NCBI GenBank assembly: GCA_963850995.1
Contig: CAWKNQ010000014.1
Coordinates: forward strand, 124,001-188,000
Origin: Gaiellasilicea sp963850995
GTDB lineage: Bacteria > Actinomycetota > Thermoleophilia > Gaiellales > Gaiellaceae
Length of the DNA: 64,000 nt
Direction of reading: 5' to 3'
Under the pieces are notes generated by a model. The model made no database searches. It saw only the letters and a list, made by a program, of their open reading frames with translations, and was not told where the DNA came from. Below are positions 25,601 to 32,797 of the stretch, in pieces. Every line of letters starts with the position of its first letter. Within the stretch, counting starts at the first letter, position 1. A program made the position numbers and the translations under genes.

Positions 25601-25973
25601 CGGGCCGCGCGCGCTCGTGCTCGACTACAAGACGAACGCGCTCGCCGAGGGGACGCCCGAGGAGATCGTCGAGGCGGACTACCGTCTGCAGCGCCTCGTC
25701 TACGCGCTGGCCTGCTTCCGCGCCGGGTCGGAGGAGGTCGAGGTCGTGTACCACTTCCTCGAGCTGCCCGATGCAGTCGTCTCGACGACGTTCGTGCGGG
25801 CGGACGTGCCGTTGCTCGAGGCCGAGCTCTCCGAGGCGATCGGCCGGATCCGCGCCGGCGAGTTCGTGCCCACGCCGAGCGAGTTCGTCTGCGCCGGCTG
25901 CCCTGCCCTCGACGTCGTCTGTGCGGGACCGAAGCTGCGCTCCCGTCCACCCGAGCTCGCCGCGGTCTCCTAA
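22617..25973 (+). CDS. addA: AddA-type UvrD helicase/nuclease
   Basis: An 1118-residue superfamily 1A helicase fused to a RecB-type nuclease. It has Walker A AGAGTGKT (22-29), VDEFQDTN (Walker B, near 319), FVGDEFQSIYGFR, LTIHAAKGLEFKVVVV and YVAMTRA (motifs V/VI), then the nuclease with GRLDVLHRD and VLDYKTN near 990-1005. It also carries a cysteine set (ERCSYRYY near 876, and CAGCPALDVVC at the C-terminus) like that of Fe-S nucleases. The ATG overlaps the addB stop; the phosphoesterase gene begins on its stop codon (TAATG), giving a tight operon. Confidence 0.93.
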   Translation: MRELNIEQAAAIAAHGQVFVSAGAGTGKTTVLVERFVEAVCERGLDVDSMLVITYTERAAGELKGRIRQRLRELGRHDLARSLDGAWISTIHGFCLRLLKAHPFAAGLDPRFRILDEGQGRVVRGEAFDAALNSFCASDDPERLRLLATYGASGLRRMLTSVYETLRSAGRELLLELGARPKLDQRLTELADAARALAADGDATEAARAAATQALVLAQEPPLPERLLDLSGLRARGERAASYEEARRAVEQAALDELALRDRELLQELLLGFADAYTAAKDAESALDFEDLQLRARDLLREREALRDREQLRFRSIMVDEFQDTNRLQCELIDLLTGPGTERFFVGDEFQSIYGFRHADVRVFRERRAEAGTLLPLTRNYRSRPEVLSVVNHLFGAEFGAEFQPLAASGEFPDPVFGTPVELLVTDKAAYAETGIHWRRGEARHVARRVAELVESGAASAGEIVLLFAAGTDAEWYEEELREAGLATYRATGRGYFGQQQVVDLLSYLRLLQNRYDDEALVTVLASPFVGVSNDALLLLRRAARGPIFTGLERSLPDDLAERDARLLRAFRQRYDRLTEAAARLSLERLCERVVSDHDYDLAVLAQWDGRRRYANLRKLARLARSYEELRGPDVEGFVRFVEEQEAVGAAERDAVAVEEGADAVRLLTIHAAKGLEFKVVVVADAGRDRSVPGADEILCLSDGRFGFRVADPVTGKRHGVLGYEHVKDASRAEDEAERLRLYYVAMTRAIDRLIVSGSIDSRRRSEERTPIGWVLGRLDCKSELEHAADGPVELEREGARVLVRLDTGKTAGAVSLDDAPPTVETEAGQLALFVPDQVSPLPPLAPVLAPIQVLPEPPHHDVRRLSYSALALFERCSYRYYAERVAGMRAADAHGTVAGRQGLAATEIGDAVHRLLELVDLAAPTPPDVGQVRGWYPAVTDEELARIEEFVGSYCGSALAARIATLAGARPERPFAFEHDGVLLHGRLDVLHRDGPRALVLDYKTNALAEGTPEEIVEADYRLQRLVYALACFRAGSEEVEVVYHFLELPDAVVSTTFVRADVPLLEAELSEAIGRIRAGEFVPTPSEFVCAGCPALDVVCAGPKLRSRPPELAAVS

Positions 25974-26662
25974 TGCGCGTTGCCGCCCTCCACGACGTCC
26001 ACGGCAACCTGCCGGCGCTCGAGGCCGTGCTCGCCGAGGTCGCGTCGCTCGAGGTCGACCGGATCGTCTGCGGCGGTGACGTGGTCGCGGGCCCGTTTCC
26101 GCGCGAGTGCCTCGACAAGCTCGTTGCCCTCGACGCGGTGTTCGTGCGCGGCAACGCCGACCGGGAGTCGTCGCGCGCTCCCGCGGGGACCTGGGAGTGG
26201 ATCGTCGGGAAACTCGACCCGCCGGCGATCGAGTTTCTCGGCGCGTTGCCGCATGCCGTGTCGCTCGGCGGCGTCCTCTACTGCCACGGCTCCCCGCGCG
26301 ACGACGACGAGATCCTCACGCGCGTCTCCCCCGACGAGCGTTTTCGAGCCGCGTTGGCCGGAGTAGAGGAGCGCCTCGTCGTCGGCGGGCACACGCATGT
26401 CCAGTTCGAGCGCCTGATCGACGGGACCCGCTTCGTCAACGCCGGCAGCGTCGGCATGCCCTACGAGGGGAAGCAGGGTGCGTTCTGGGCGCTGCTGGAG
26501 GGCGAAGACGTCGATTTCCGGCACACGCCGTACGCAGTCGACGCGGCCGCGGCTGCGATCCGGACGAGCGGGTACCCGAGCGCGGACCAGATCGCCGGCT
26601 GGCTGCTGGACCCGGAGGATCCCGACGAGGTGTCGGCGTACTTCGAGAGCATTGCCACGTAG
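25973..26662 (+). CDS. Calcineurin-like metallophosphoesterase (YfcE/MJ0936 type)
   Basis: A 229-residue phosphoesterase with the full metal-binding set: ALHDVHGNLPALEAV (D-x-H), VCGGDVVAGPF (GD), VFVRGNADR (GN), YCHGSPR and VGGHTHVQFER (GHTH). Small proteins of this class hydrolyse cyclic-nucleotide or other phosphodiesters in vitro; the natural substrate is unclear. It shares one base with the addA stop and overlaps nth by 11 bp, so it belongs to the repair operon. Confidence 0.9.
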   Translation: MRVAALHDVHGNLPALEAVLAEVASLEVDRIVCGGDVVAGPFPRECLDKLVALDAVFVRGNADRESSRAPAGTWEWIVGKLDPPAIEFLGALPHAVSLGGVLYCHGSPRDDDEILTRVSPDERFRAALAGVEERLVVGGHTHVQFERLIDGTRFVNAGSVGMPYEGKQGAFWALLEGEDVDFRHTPYAVDAAAAAIRTSGYPSADQIAGWLLDPEDPDEVSAYFESIAT

Positions 26663-27359
26663 CTTCGTCAGGGAGGCAAGGCGACCCGTCGGGCGGCGAC
26701 GCGACCGGATCCGTCCGATCGTCGAGCGTCTCGCGGCGGAGCACGCCGACGCGCGGATCGCGCTCAGTTTCCGGACGCCGCTCGAGCTGCTCGTCTCGGT
26801 GATGCTCTCGGCGCAGACGACTGACGTCAACGTGAACCGTGTCACCGAGCGCCTGTTCGAGAAGTACCGGACGCCCGAGGACTACCTCGCGGTCCCGGAG
26901 GAAGAGCTCCAGCGCGACGTCTACGCGACAGGGTTCTTCCGCCAGAAGACGAGGTCGATCCGAGGGACGATGCGAGTGCTCCTGGAGGAGTTCGACGGCG
27001 AGGTGCCGCGGACGATCCCGGAGCTCCTGCGGCTGCCGGGAGTGGCGCGCAAGACGGCCAACGTCGTCGCGGCCGAGCTCGGGACGCCGCAGGGAATCGT
27101 CGTCGACACGCACGTTCGCCGGCTCTCGCAACGGCTGGGCCTGACGAGACAGGAGGATCCGGTCAAGATCGAGCGCGACCTGGTCAAGCTCGTCCCGCGC
27201 GCGGACTGGGGCCGCTTCCCGCACCTGCTGATCTGGCACGGGCGGCGGGTCTGCGACGCTCGGCGGCCTCTCTGCGAGGCCTGTGTCGTCAACGACCTCT
27301 GTCCGTCGAGCCGCGTCGCCGTTACGGCGCCGCCAGCGCCTCGCGTTCCTGCTCGGTAA
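26652..27359 (+). CDS. nth: Endonuclease III
   Basis: A 235-residue base-excision DNA glycosylase/AP lyase for oxidised pyrimidines. The helix-hairpin-helix LLRLPGVARKTANVV contains the catalytic Lys, VVDTHVRRL the catalytic Asp, and the C-terminal C-x6-C-x2-C-x5-C loop (CDARRPLCEACVVNDLC) the 4Fe-4S cluster. TTG 26652 is the probable start, because upstream frame sequence lies inside the phosphoesterase gene. Its 3' end overlaps the convergent thioesterase gene by 38 bp. Confidence 0.93.
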   Translation: MPRSFVREARRPVGRRRDRIRPIVERLAAEHADARIALSFRTPLELLVSVMLSAQTTDVNVNRVTERLFEKYRTPEDYLAVPEEELQRDVYATGFFRQKTRSIRGTMRVLLEEFDGEVPRTIPELLRLPGVARKTANVVAAELGTPQGIVVDTHVRRLSQRLGLTRQEDPVKIERDLVKLVPRADWGRFPHLLIWHGRRVCDARRPLCEACVVNDLCPSSRVAVTAPPAPRVPAR

Positions 27360-27711
27360 GCGGGCGGGTAGCGCCGCCCTTGCCGTCGATCACCGCGACT
27401 ACCAGCTCGAGCTCGGCGACGACGCGGCCGTCGGGCGCGCCGAGCGTCACGGTCGCGGTCACGCTCTTCGTCCCCAGGCGGGCGAGCGACGCCGAGCCGA
27501 CCACCTGCACGTCCGCGAGCTTCAGCTCGGAGCGGTACTCGATCGTCGTCCGCGCGGCGACGTAGTCCCAGACCGTGCCGGCGTGCAACCCCAGCTTCTG
27601 GCGGAACCAGTGGTCGAGCACCTCCTCCGCGAAGGTGAGGTAGACGGCCTGGTTGACGTGCCCGTACGCGTCCAGGTCGCGCCAGCGGATGTCGATGCGC
27701 TTCTCGAGCAA
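27322..27711 (-). CDS. Acyl-CoA thioesterase, 4HBT hotdog fold
   Basis: A 129-residue YbgC-type hotdog protein: RIDIRWRDLDAYGHVNQAVYLTFAEEV contains the catalytic Asp and the GHVN signature of 4-hydroxybenzoyl-CoA thioesterases. It probably hydrolyses short acyl-CoA or related thioesters. The TTG start is used; no better codon exists in frame before the upstream PAS gene, whose stop is 12 bp away. Tail-to-tail overlap with nth. Confidence 0.88.
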   Translation of the reverse strand: MLEKRIDIRWRDLDAYGHVNQAVYLTFAEEVLDHWFRQKLGLHAGTVWDYVAARTTIEYRSELKLADVQVVGSASLARLGTKSVTATVTLGAPDGRVVAELELVVAVIDGKGGATRPLTEQEREALAAP

Positions 27712-27722
27712 GGTCGCGCCGC

Positions 27723-28169
27723 TCAGCGAGGCGAGAGGGCGACGAGGAGGCCGCCGTCCTCATCGTAGGCCGGGAAGACGTCGGCCGTGACCAGCTTGAC
27801 CTGGCCGGCACGCGAGCGCAGCTCGAGCCGCTCGCCCAGGCGCCGGACGCCCCACTCGAGCGCAAGCGCGATCGGGCTCTTGCCGTCCTCGTACCCGTCG
27901 AGCCCGAACGCGTCGACGATGTCCTTCCCCATCAACTCGCGCTCGCGGTAGCCGGTCAGCTCGAAGACGCCGCGGCCGGCGGCGAGGATGCGCCCAGACC
28001 GGTCGCAGGCCACGAATCCGGCGTTGGGGGATGGGTAGTAGTCGTCTCGCAGCTCGAAGAGGAACCCGAAACCGCAGCGTTCGCAGGAGACCGACTGGCG
28101 GAGAAGGCCCTGCCGCCCGTCGTGGTCGACCGAGCGGTCCTTGCAGTTCGGGCAGATGAAATACGGCAC
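27723..28169 (-). CDS. Zinc-ribbon plus PAS domain protein
   Basis: A 148-residue protein. A small zinc ribbon (Cys 6, 9, 29, 32: CPNC and CERC) is followed by a PAS-like domain from about 45 (VACDRSGRILAAGRGVFELTGYRERELMGKDIVDAF). No kinase, cyclase or DNA-binding output domain is attached, so it could be a stand-alone sensor or adaptor. It lies between the thioesterase and corA on the minus strand with 20-bp gaps. Function not assignable. Confidence 0.75.
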   Translation of the reverse strand: MPYFICPNCKDRSVDHDGRQGLLRQSVSCERCGFGFLFELRDDYYPSPNAGFVACDRSGRILAAGRGVFELTGYRERELMGKDIVDAFGLDGYEDGKSPIALALEWGVRRLGERLELRSRAGQVKLVTADVFPAYDEDGGLLVALSPR

Positions 28170-28191
28170 CCGAGCAGCGTACCGACGAGGC

Positions 28192-29100
28192 CTAGATCCA
28201 CTTCTTCGAGCGGAAGAAGGCGAGCTGGCCGATCGTGATCAGCGCGATCACGCCCCAGGAGAACGCGTAGCCGAACCTCCAGCCGAGCTCAGGCATGTGC
28301 TCGAAGTTCTGGCCGTAGACGCCGACGAGGAAAGTGGGGATGAGCACGAGGGAGGCGACGACCGCGAGCTTCTTCACGATCTCGTTCTGGTCCTGGGCGA
28401 TCTTCGCCTGGTGGTAGTCGCGCGCGTCGGCGATCAGCTCACGGGCGACGTCGAGCGACTCGGTCGCGCGCAGGAGCCTGTCGTACGCATCGGCGAAGTC
28501 GAGCTCGAGCGACCGGTCGAAGACGAGATTCTCGCCCACGTCGACGCGGCCGTCGACAACGCGGCGCACGGCATCGCGCGTCGGCGTCAGCAGGCGGCGG
28601 ACGGTCAGGACGTTCCGACGCAGCCCCGACAGCTCCCTGCGCGTCTGCTCGCCCGGCCAGCTCTCGATCCCGTCCTCCATCTCCGCGCTCTCGTCGTTCA
28701 GCGCATCGACGGCGTTCAGGAAGTGCTCGGTGACCGCGTCGACGAAATGGTGGGCGATCTGGCCCGCCGACGGCACGACCCGAGCGTCGCTCGCAGCCTC
28801 GACGGGCTCGAGGTCGAACGGCTCCCCGCCGGGCGGTGTCTTGCGCACGGAGAGCGCGACCTCCGGGGTGAGCACCAGGTCGACCTCCTGGACGACGTAA
28901 TCCTGATCCCGCGCCGGCACTGGGACGAGCAGAACGCCGAAGACGTAGTCCCCGTGCGACTCGAGCGTCGGGCGCGGCTCGTGCTCGTCGATCGAGAGCA
29001 GGAGGTCGAGCGCGCGCGGATGCAGGTCGACCGGGCTTGCCGCCAGCAACTCCTCCCGGCTCGGGTCGAGCAGGTCGATCCAGCGCGCGCCGCCGTTCAC
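28192..29100 (-). CDS. corA: CorA family divalent cation transporter, YGQNF variant
   Basis: A 302-residue Mg2+/Co2+ channel-like protein with a soluble N-terminal domain, a long coiled helix (150-240) and two C-terminal membrane helices (VVASLVLIPTFLVGVYGQNF and the final FSWGVIALITIGQLAFF). The signature loop reads YGQNF where canonical CorA has YGMNF, so Met is replaced by Gln. The C-terminus ends in a basic KKWI. The GTG at 29100 (VNGGARWIDL) gives the normal start; the open frame upstream runs through the double-hairpin repeat. Confidence 0.9.
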   Translation of the reverse strand: MNGGARWIDLLDPSREELLAASPVDLHPRALDLLLSIDEHEPRPTLESHGDYVFGVLLVPVPARDQDYVVQEVDLVLTPEVALSVRKTPPGGEPFDLEPVEAASDARVVPSAGQIAHHFVDAVTEHFLNAVDALNDESAEMEDGIESWPGEQTRRELSGLRRNVLTVRRLLTPTRDAVRRVVDGRVDVGENLVFDRSLELDFADAYDRLLRATESLDVARELIADARDYHQAKIAQDQNEIVKKLAVVASLVLIPTFLVGVYGQNFEHMPELGWRFGYAFSWGVIALITIGQLAFFRSKKWI

Positions 29101-29151
29101 CGCGCGAGGGTAGCGCCAGGATCGGCCGGATCCGGCCTCGCGCCCCTGACC

Positions 29152-29272
29152 GGCTGCGCCTCCCGGCCGGCGGAGCCGGCCTCCGGCGCAGCCTCGCGTC
29201 GCTCGCGGCACTCCAGCCGGCGGCCCGTACCACCAGTACTGTTCCACCGGCCTACGTACCGCGAGCGACGCG
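29152..29272 (-). repeat. Tandem double-hairpin element, family B copy 2
   Basis: A 121-nt element between trxB and corA, same plan as 15921-16040. Hairpin 1: GGCTGCGCC (29152-29160)/GGCGCAGCC (29185-29193) with inner GGCCGGC/GCCGGCC around loop GGA. Hairpin 2: CGCGTCGCTCGCGG (29195-29208)/CCGCGAGCGACGCG (29259-29272), enclosing GCCGG...CCGGC and GTAC-cacca-GTAC. Relative to copy 1, stem 1 differs at five of nine pairs, the inner stem at one and stem 2 at three, and every change is compensated. On the minus strand it begins 19 nt after the trxB stop. Confidence 0.85.
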
Positions 29273-29291
29273 TCAGGAGCGCGAGGAAGTC

Positions 29292-30275
29292 CTACGCGCG
29301 CGCCGTGTGCTCGCGCGGGGCCGTCAGCGCCGCCTCCGGATGCCCTTCGGACTCGGCGAGGAAGCGCTCCGCGTCCAGGGCGGCGGCGCAGCCGGAGCCG
29401 GCCGCGGTGATGGCCTGCCGGTAGACGTCGTCCTGGACGTCGCCCGCGGCGAAGACGCCGGGGATGTTCGTCTCGGTCGACTTGCCCTTCGTGATCAGGT
29501 AGCTGTTCTCGTCGTGGTCGAGCCAGTCGACGAACAGCGTCGTCGTCGGGTCGTGTCCGATCGCGACGAAGAGACCGTCGGTCGGGAAGTCGAGCGTCTC
29601 GTCCGTCTCGACGTTGCGCAGGCGGACGCCGGTGAGCTTGCCGGCGTCGACGCCCAGCACCTCCTCGACCACGAACGGGGTCAGGAGCTCGATCTTCTCG
29701 TGGGCGCGGGCGCGCTCGAGCATGATCTGCGAGGCCCGGAACTCGTCGCGGCGGTGCACGATCGTGACCTTGGACGCGAACTTCGTCAGGAAGAGCGCCT
29801 CCTCCATCGCCGAGTCGCCGCCGCCGACGACGACGACCTCGCGCTCGCGGTAGAAGGCGCCGTCGCAGGTCGCGCAGTACGTGACGCCCCGTCCGTGGAG
29901 GGCGCGCTCCGACTCGAGCCCAAGCTGGCGGGCCGTTGCCCCGGTCGCGACGATCACCGTCTGGGCCAGGTACTCGTCGTCGCCGACGAACACCTTGAAG
30001 GGCCGTTCGGAGAGATCGACGCGGGTGACGTCGTCGGTGAGAAAGTCGGTCCCGAACCGGCCCGCCTGGGCGCGGAACTCGGCCATCATCTGTGGGCCCA
30101 TGACGCTGTCCTGGTAGCCGGGGTAGTTCTCGACCTCGCTCGTGATCATCAGCTGGCCGCCCCAGTTGAAGCCCTCGATCAGGAGCGGGCGCATGTTGGC
30201 GCGCGCTGCGTAGAGCGCAGCGGTGTACCCGGCGGGACCGCCGCCGATGATGATCACGTCACGAACGTCGCTCAC
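29292..30275 (-). CDS. trxB: Thioredoxin-disulfide reductase
   Basis: A 327-residue low-molecular-weight thioredoxin reductase that reduces thioredoxin with NADPH. It has the FAD fold IIIGGGPAGYTAALYAARA, the redox-active CATCDG, the NADPH fold VVVVGGGDSAMEEALFL, and the closing GVFAAGDVQDDVYRQAITAAGSGCAAA. Length is normal. The start is divergent to the eRF1-like gene, with a 137-bp shared upstream region. No thioredoxin gene lies next to it in this window. Confidence 0.97.
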   Translation of the reverse strand: MSDVRDVIIIGGGPAGYTAALYAARANMRPLLIEGFNWGGQLMITSEVENYPGYQDSVMGPQMMAEFRAQAGRFGTDFLTDDVTRVDLSERPFKVFVGDDEYLAQTVIVATGATARQLGLESERALHGRGVTYCATCDGAFYREREVVVVGGGDSAMEEALFLTKFASKVTIVHRRDEFRASQIMLERARAHEKIELLTPFVVEEVLGVDAGKLTGVRLRNVETDETLDFPTDGLFVAIGHDPTTTLFVDWLDHDENSYLITKGKSTETNIPGVFAAGDVQDDVYRQAITAAGSGCAAALDAERFLAESEGHPEAALTAPREHTARA

Positions 30276-30302
30276 GTGCTTTCCTCTTTCCCTGGTCGTC
30301 TT

Positions 30303-30385
30303 GGGCGCATGCGTGCGCCCTCACGATAGAGAACGAATCGGAGCGTGCGGGTGTTCCTTGCCGCACCGTGGACAAGGCTTAGAAT
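30303..30385 (+). promoter_or_regulatory. Divergent promoter region trxB / eRF1-like gene
   Basis: The 137-bp gap holds a hairpin GGGCGCA-tgcg-TGCGCCC (30303-30320) near the trxB side. On the plus strand, TTGCCG (30358-30363) and TAGAAT (30380-30385) with a 16-bp spacer form a plausible promoter, giving a short leader before AAAGGA and the ATG at 30413. Confidence 0.4.
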
Positions 30386-30412
30386 CGAGCAGGCCTGGCA
30401 GAAAGGACCGAG

Positions 30413-31558
30413 ATGACGACAACGACTGTCAGTCTCCACGGCCTGCGTGAGCTCTCCGGCTTCCGGGCCGAGCACGGGTGTGCGATCAGCCTCTACCTCG
30501 ATCTCGATCCGAGCGTCACGCCGACCGCGGGCGCGGCCGCTGCGCGCGTGCGCTCGCTGCTCGACGCTGCGGCGAAGTCCTCCGGAATCAGTCGCGCGGG
30601 CTTCGCTCATGAGGTCAAGGTCGGCTTGAAGACCGACTTCGACCGCCTCGAGCGATATTTCGACTCGGAGTTCGTCCGGAACGGCGCGCGCGGGCTCGCC
30701 GTCTTCGCCGCCGGGCTCGACAACGTCTGGAGCGTGCTCCCGCTTCCCTGGTCCGTCGCAGACACCGTGCGCGTCGCGGACGACTTCCTGCTCGCTCCCC
30801 TCGTGCCGTTTCTCGGGCGCGGCGACGGGGCGCTCGTCGCCGTGGTCGGCCGCGAGCGGGGCCGGGTGCTCGCGCTCCGTGCGGACCGTCTGGAGCAGAT
30901 CGCCGACAGGACCGAGGAGACACCCGGCCGCCACGACCAGGGGGGCTGGTCGCAGGCGCGCTTCCAGCGCCACCTCGACAACCTCGACCTCGAGCACTAC
31001 AAGGCGGTCGCCGACGAGCTCGAGCACCAGTTCCGCCGGCACGGCCGTCCGCGGATCGTCGTCGTCGGCGGTGAGGAGACGCGCGCGGAGTTTGCCGAGA
31101 CGCTCTCCAGCGAGGTCGCCGAGGCGATCATCGGCTGGACGAATGCCGAGGCGCACGCGTCGGAAGCCGAGCTGTACGGCGTCGTCACGCCGTGGCTCGA
31201 GGAGTGGCGTGCGAAGCGTGAGAGCCAGGCGATCGACCGTTGGCGCGAAGAGACGGGCAAAGGTGCGCGAGGCACGGCTGGGTGGGAGGACACGCTCGAG
31301 GCCGCGTCGGACGGGCGCGTCGAGCTGCTGCTCCACCAGCAGGGCGCGCAGCGCGATGCCTACCGCTGCCCCTCGTGCGGGCGAGCGTCGCTCGACGCGG
31401 CTACATGCCCACTGGACGGGACGACGATGGAGTTGCGCGACGACGGTCTCGACCTCGCCGTCCGCTTGACGCTCGCGCACGGGGGCGATCTGCTCGCCGT
31501 CGAGCGCCGCCGCGACCTCGATCCGGTCGACGGGATCGGCGCGATCCTCCGCTTCTAA
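30413..31558 (+). CDS. Bacterial eRF1-like (Vms1/baeRF10-type) protein
   Basis: A 381-residue protein resembling the bacterial archaeo-eukaryotic release factor families. The middle shows VAVVGRERGRVLALRADRLEQI (beta strand pair), then GGWSQARFQRHLD near 177-189. In this superfamily the equivalent loop carries the Gln that, in eRF1/Vms1, acts on the peptidyl-tRNA ester. A late RIVVVGGEETRAEF domain and a C-terminal ribbon (CPSC...TCPLDG, three Cys visible) follow. By analogy it could release stalled nascent chains; this is not demonstrated. Stops tail-to-tail with rmuC, overlapping 4 bp. Confidence 0.72.
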   Translation: MTTTTVSLHGLRELSGFRAEHGCAISLYLDLDPSVTPTAGAAAARVRSLLDAAAKSSGISRAGFAHEVKVGLKTDFDRLERYFDSEFVRNGARGLAVFAAGLDNVWSVLPLPWSVADTVRVADDFLLAPLVPFLGRGDGALVAVVGRERGRVLALRADRLEQIADRTEETPGRHDQGGWSQARFQRHLDNLDLEHYKAVADELEHQFRRHGRPRIVVVGGEETRAEFAETLSSEVAEAIIGWTNAEAHASEAELYGVVTPWLEEWRAKRESQAIDRWREETGKGARGTAGWEDTLEAASDGRVELLLHQQGAQRDAYRCPSCGRASLDAATCPLDGTTMELRDDGLDLAVRLTLAHGGDLLAVERRRDLDPVDGIGAILRF

Positions 31559-32721
31559 GCCGCGTCGATTGCCCGCAACTGTTCGCCGATCTCGGGAGCC
31601 TGCAACGCCTGGGGCTGCTCGGCGACGGGCGCGAGCTCGGGTAGCTCCTTGTCCGAGACGACGTAGCCCTCGAGCTTCCGCGCCGTGGGCAGGAATCGCT
31701 TCTCCAGCGAGCCGACGGTGTCGTTGAACGCTCCCACCGCCCCTTTCAGGCTGCTGCCGATCTTGTTCAGGTGCCCGCCGACGACGGCGACGCGCTCGTA
31801 GAGCTCGCGACCGAGCTTCTGGATCTCGCGAGCGTCTTCGGCGACGCTCTCCTGCTGCCAGCCGTACGCGATCGACTGGAGCAGGACGATCAGCGTCGTC
31901 GGCGAGGCGACGTGGACTCGCGAACGCACTCCCGCCTCGACGAGCGACGGATCCTGCTCCCAAGCAGCGCGGAAGAATCCCTCGTCGGGGAGGAACATGA
32001 CGACGTAGTCCGGCGTGTCGCCGAACTGCTGCCAGTAGCTCTTGGCGCTCAGCTTGGTCATGTGCTCGCGCACCTGGCGGGCATGCGACGCGAGGTGGCG
32101 TGCGCGCTCCGCGTCGTCGGTTGCCTCGATCGAGTCGAGGTAGGCGGCGAGCGGGACCTTCGCATCGACGATCACGGCCTTACCGCCGGGAAGCCGGACG
32201 ATCAGGTCTGGGCGCAGCCGTCCGTCGTCCGTCGACGCGGTGACCTGCTCCTCGAAGTCGCAGTACGGCAGCATTCCCGCAAGCTCGACGACGCGCTTCA
32301 GCTGGATCTCACCCCAGCGGCCGCGCACGTGCGGGGTCCGCAAGGCTGTGGCGAGGCTCGCCGTCCGCTCGCTCAGCTGCGAGAGCTGCTCGCCGAGCGC
32401 GCCGTACGCGCGTTCCCGGGCGAGCTCCAGCGTCCGGACCTGGCCGTCCACCTTCTCCAGTGACTCTTTCAGCGGCCTCACGTAGCCGGTCAACTTGGAC
32501 TCCGCGATCTCGAGGAAGGCCGAGCTGTTCGCGCTATAGGCGTCTGCCGATGCCGCCCGGACGGCGTCGACCACCTTCTGATCGAATGAACGCCGCTCGA
32601 CATCGAGCTCCGCTCGGGTGCCGGCGAGGTCGCGTTCGCTGGCGTGCAGGCGACGCGCGGCGTAGACCCACGCGACGAGAGCGCCGAGCGCGAGTCCCAG
32701 GATGAGGGCGAGGACGACCAT
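31555..32721 (-). CDS. rmuC: DNA recombination protein RmuC homologue
   Basis: A 388-residue membrane-anchored RmuC. It has an N-terminal hydrophobic anchor (VVLALILGLALGALVAW), a coiled-coil stalk to about 110, then the RmuC core with RGRWGEIQLKRVVELAGM, VRLPGGKAVIVDAKVPL (restriction-endonuclease-like Asp-x-Lys), YVVMFLPDEGFFRAA and ATPTTLI-like ASPTTLIVLLQSI. The family limits genome rearrangements in E. coli; its mechanism is unclear. Convergent with the eRF1-like gene. Confidence 0.92.
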   Translation of the reverse strand: MVVLALILGLALGALVAWVYAARRLHASERDLAGTRAELDVERRSFDQKVVDAVRAASADAYSANSSAFLEIAESKLTGYVRPLKESLEKVDGQVRTLELARERAYGALGEQLSQLSERTASLATALRTPHVRGRWGEIQLKRVVELAGMLPYCDFEEQVTASTDDGRLRPDLIVRLPGGKAVIVDAKVPLAAYLDSIEATDDAERARHLASHARQVREHMTKLSAKSYWQQFGDTPDYVVMFLPDEGFFRAAWEQDPSLVEAGVRSRVHVASPTTLIVLLQSIAYGWQQESVAEDAREIQKLGRELYERVAVVGGHLNKIGSSLKGAVGAFNDTVGSLEKRFLPTARKLEGYVVSDKELPELAPVAEQPQALQAPEIGEQLRAIDAA

Positions 32722-32797
32722 AGGGTCGACGAACGGTAGAGACCCTGTCGGACGGCACGGGACGGCGATCGCCTCCTGCTAACGTGGCCGCCGGCAA

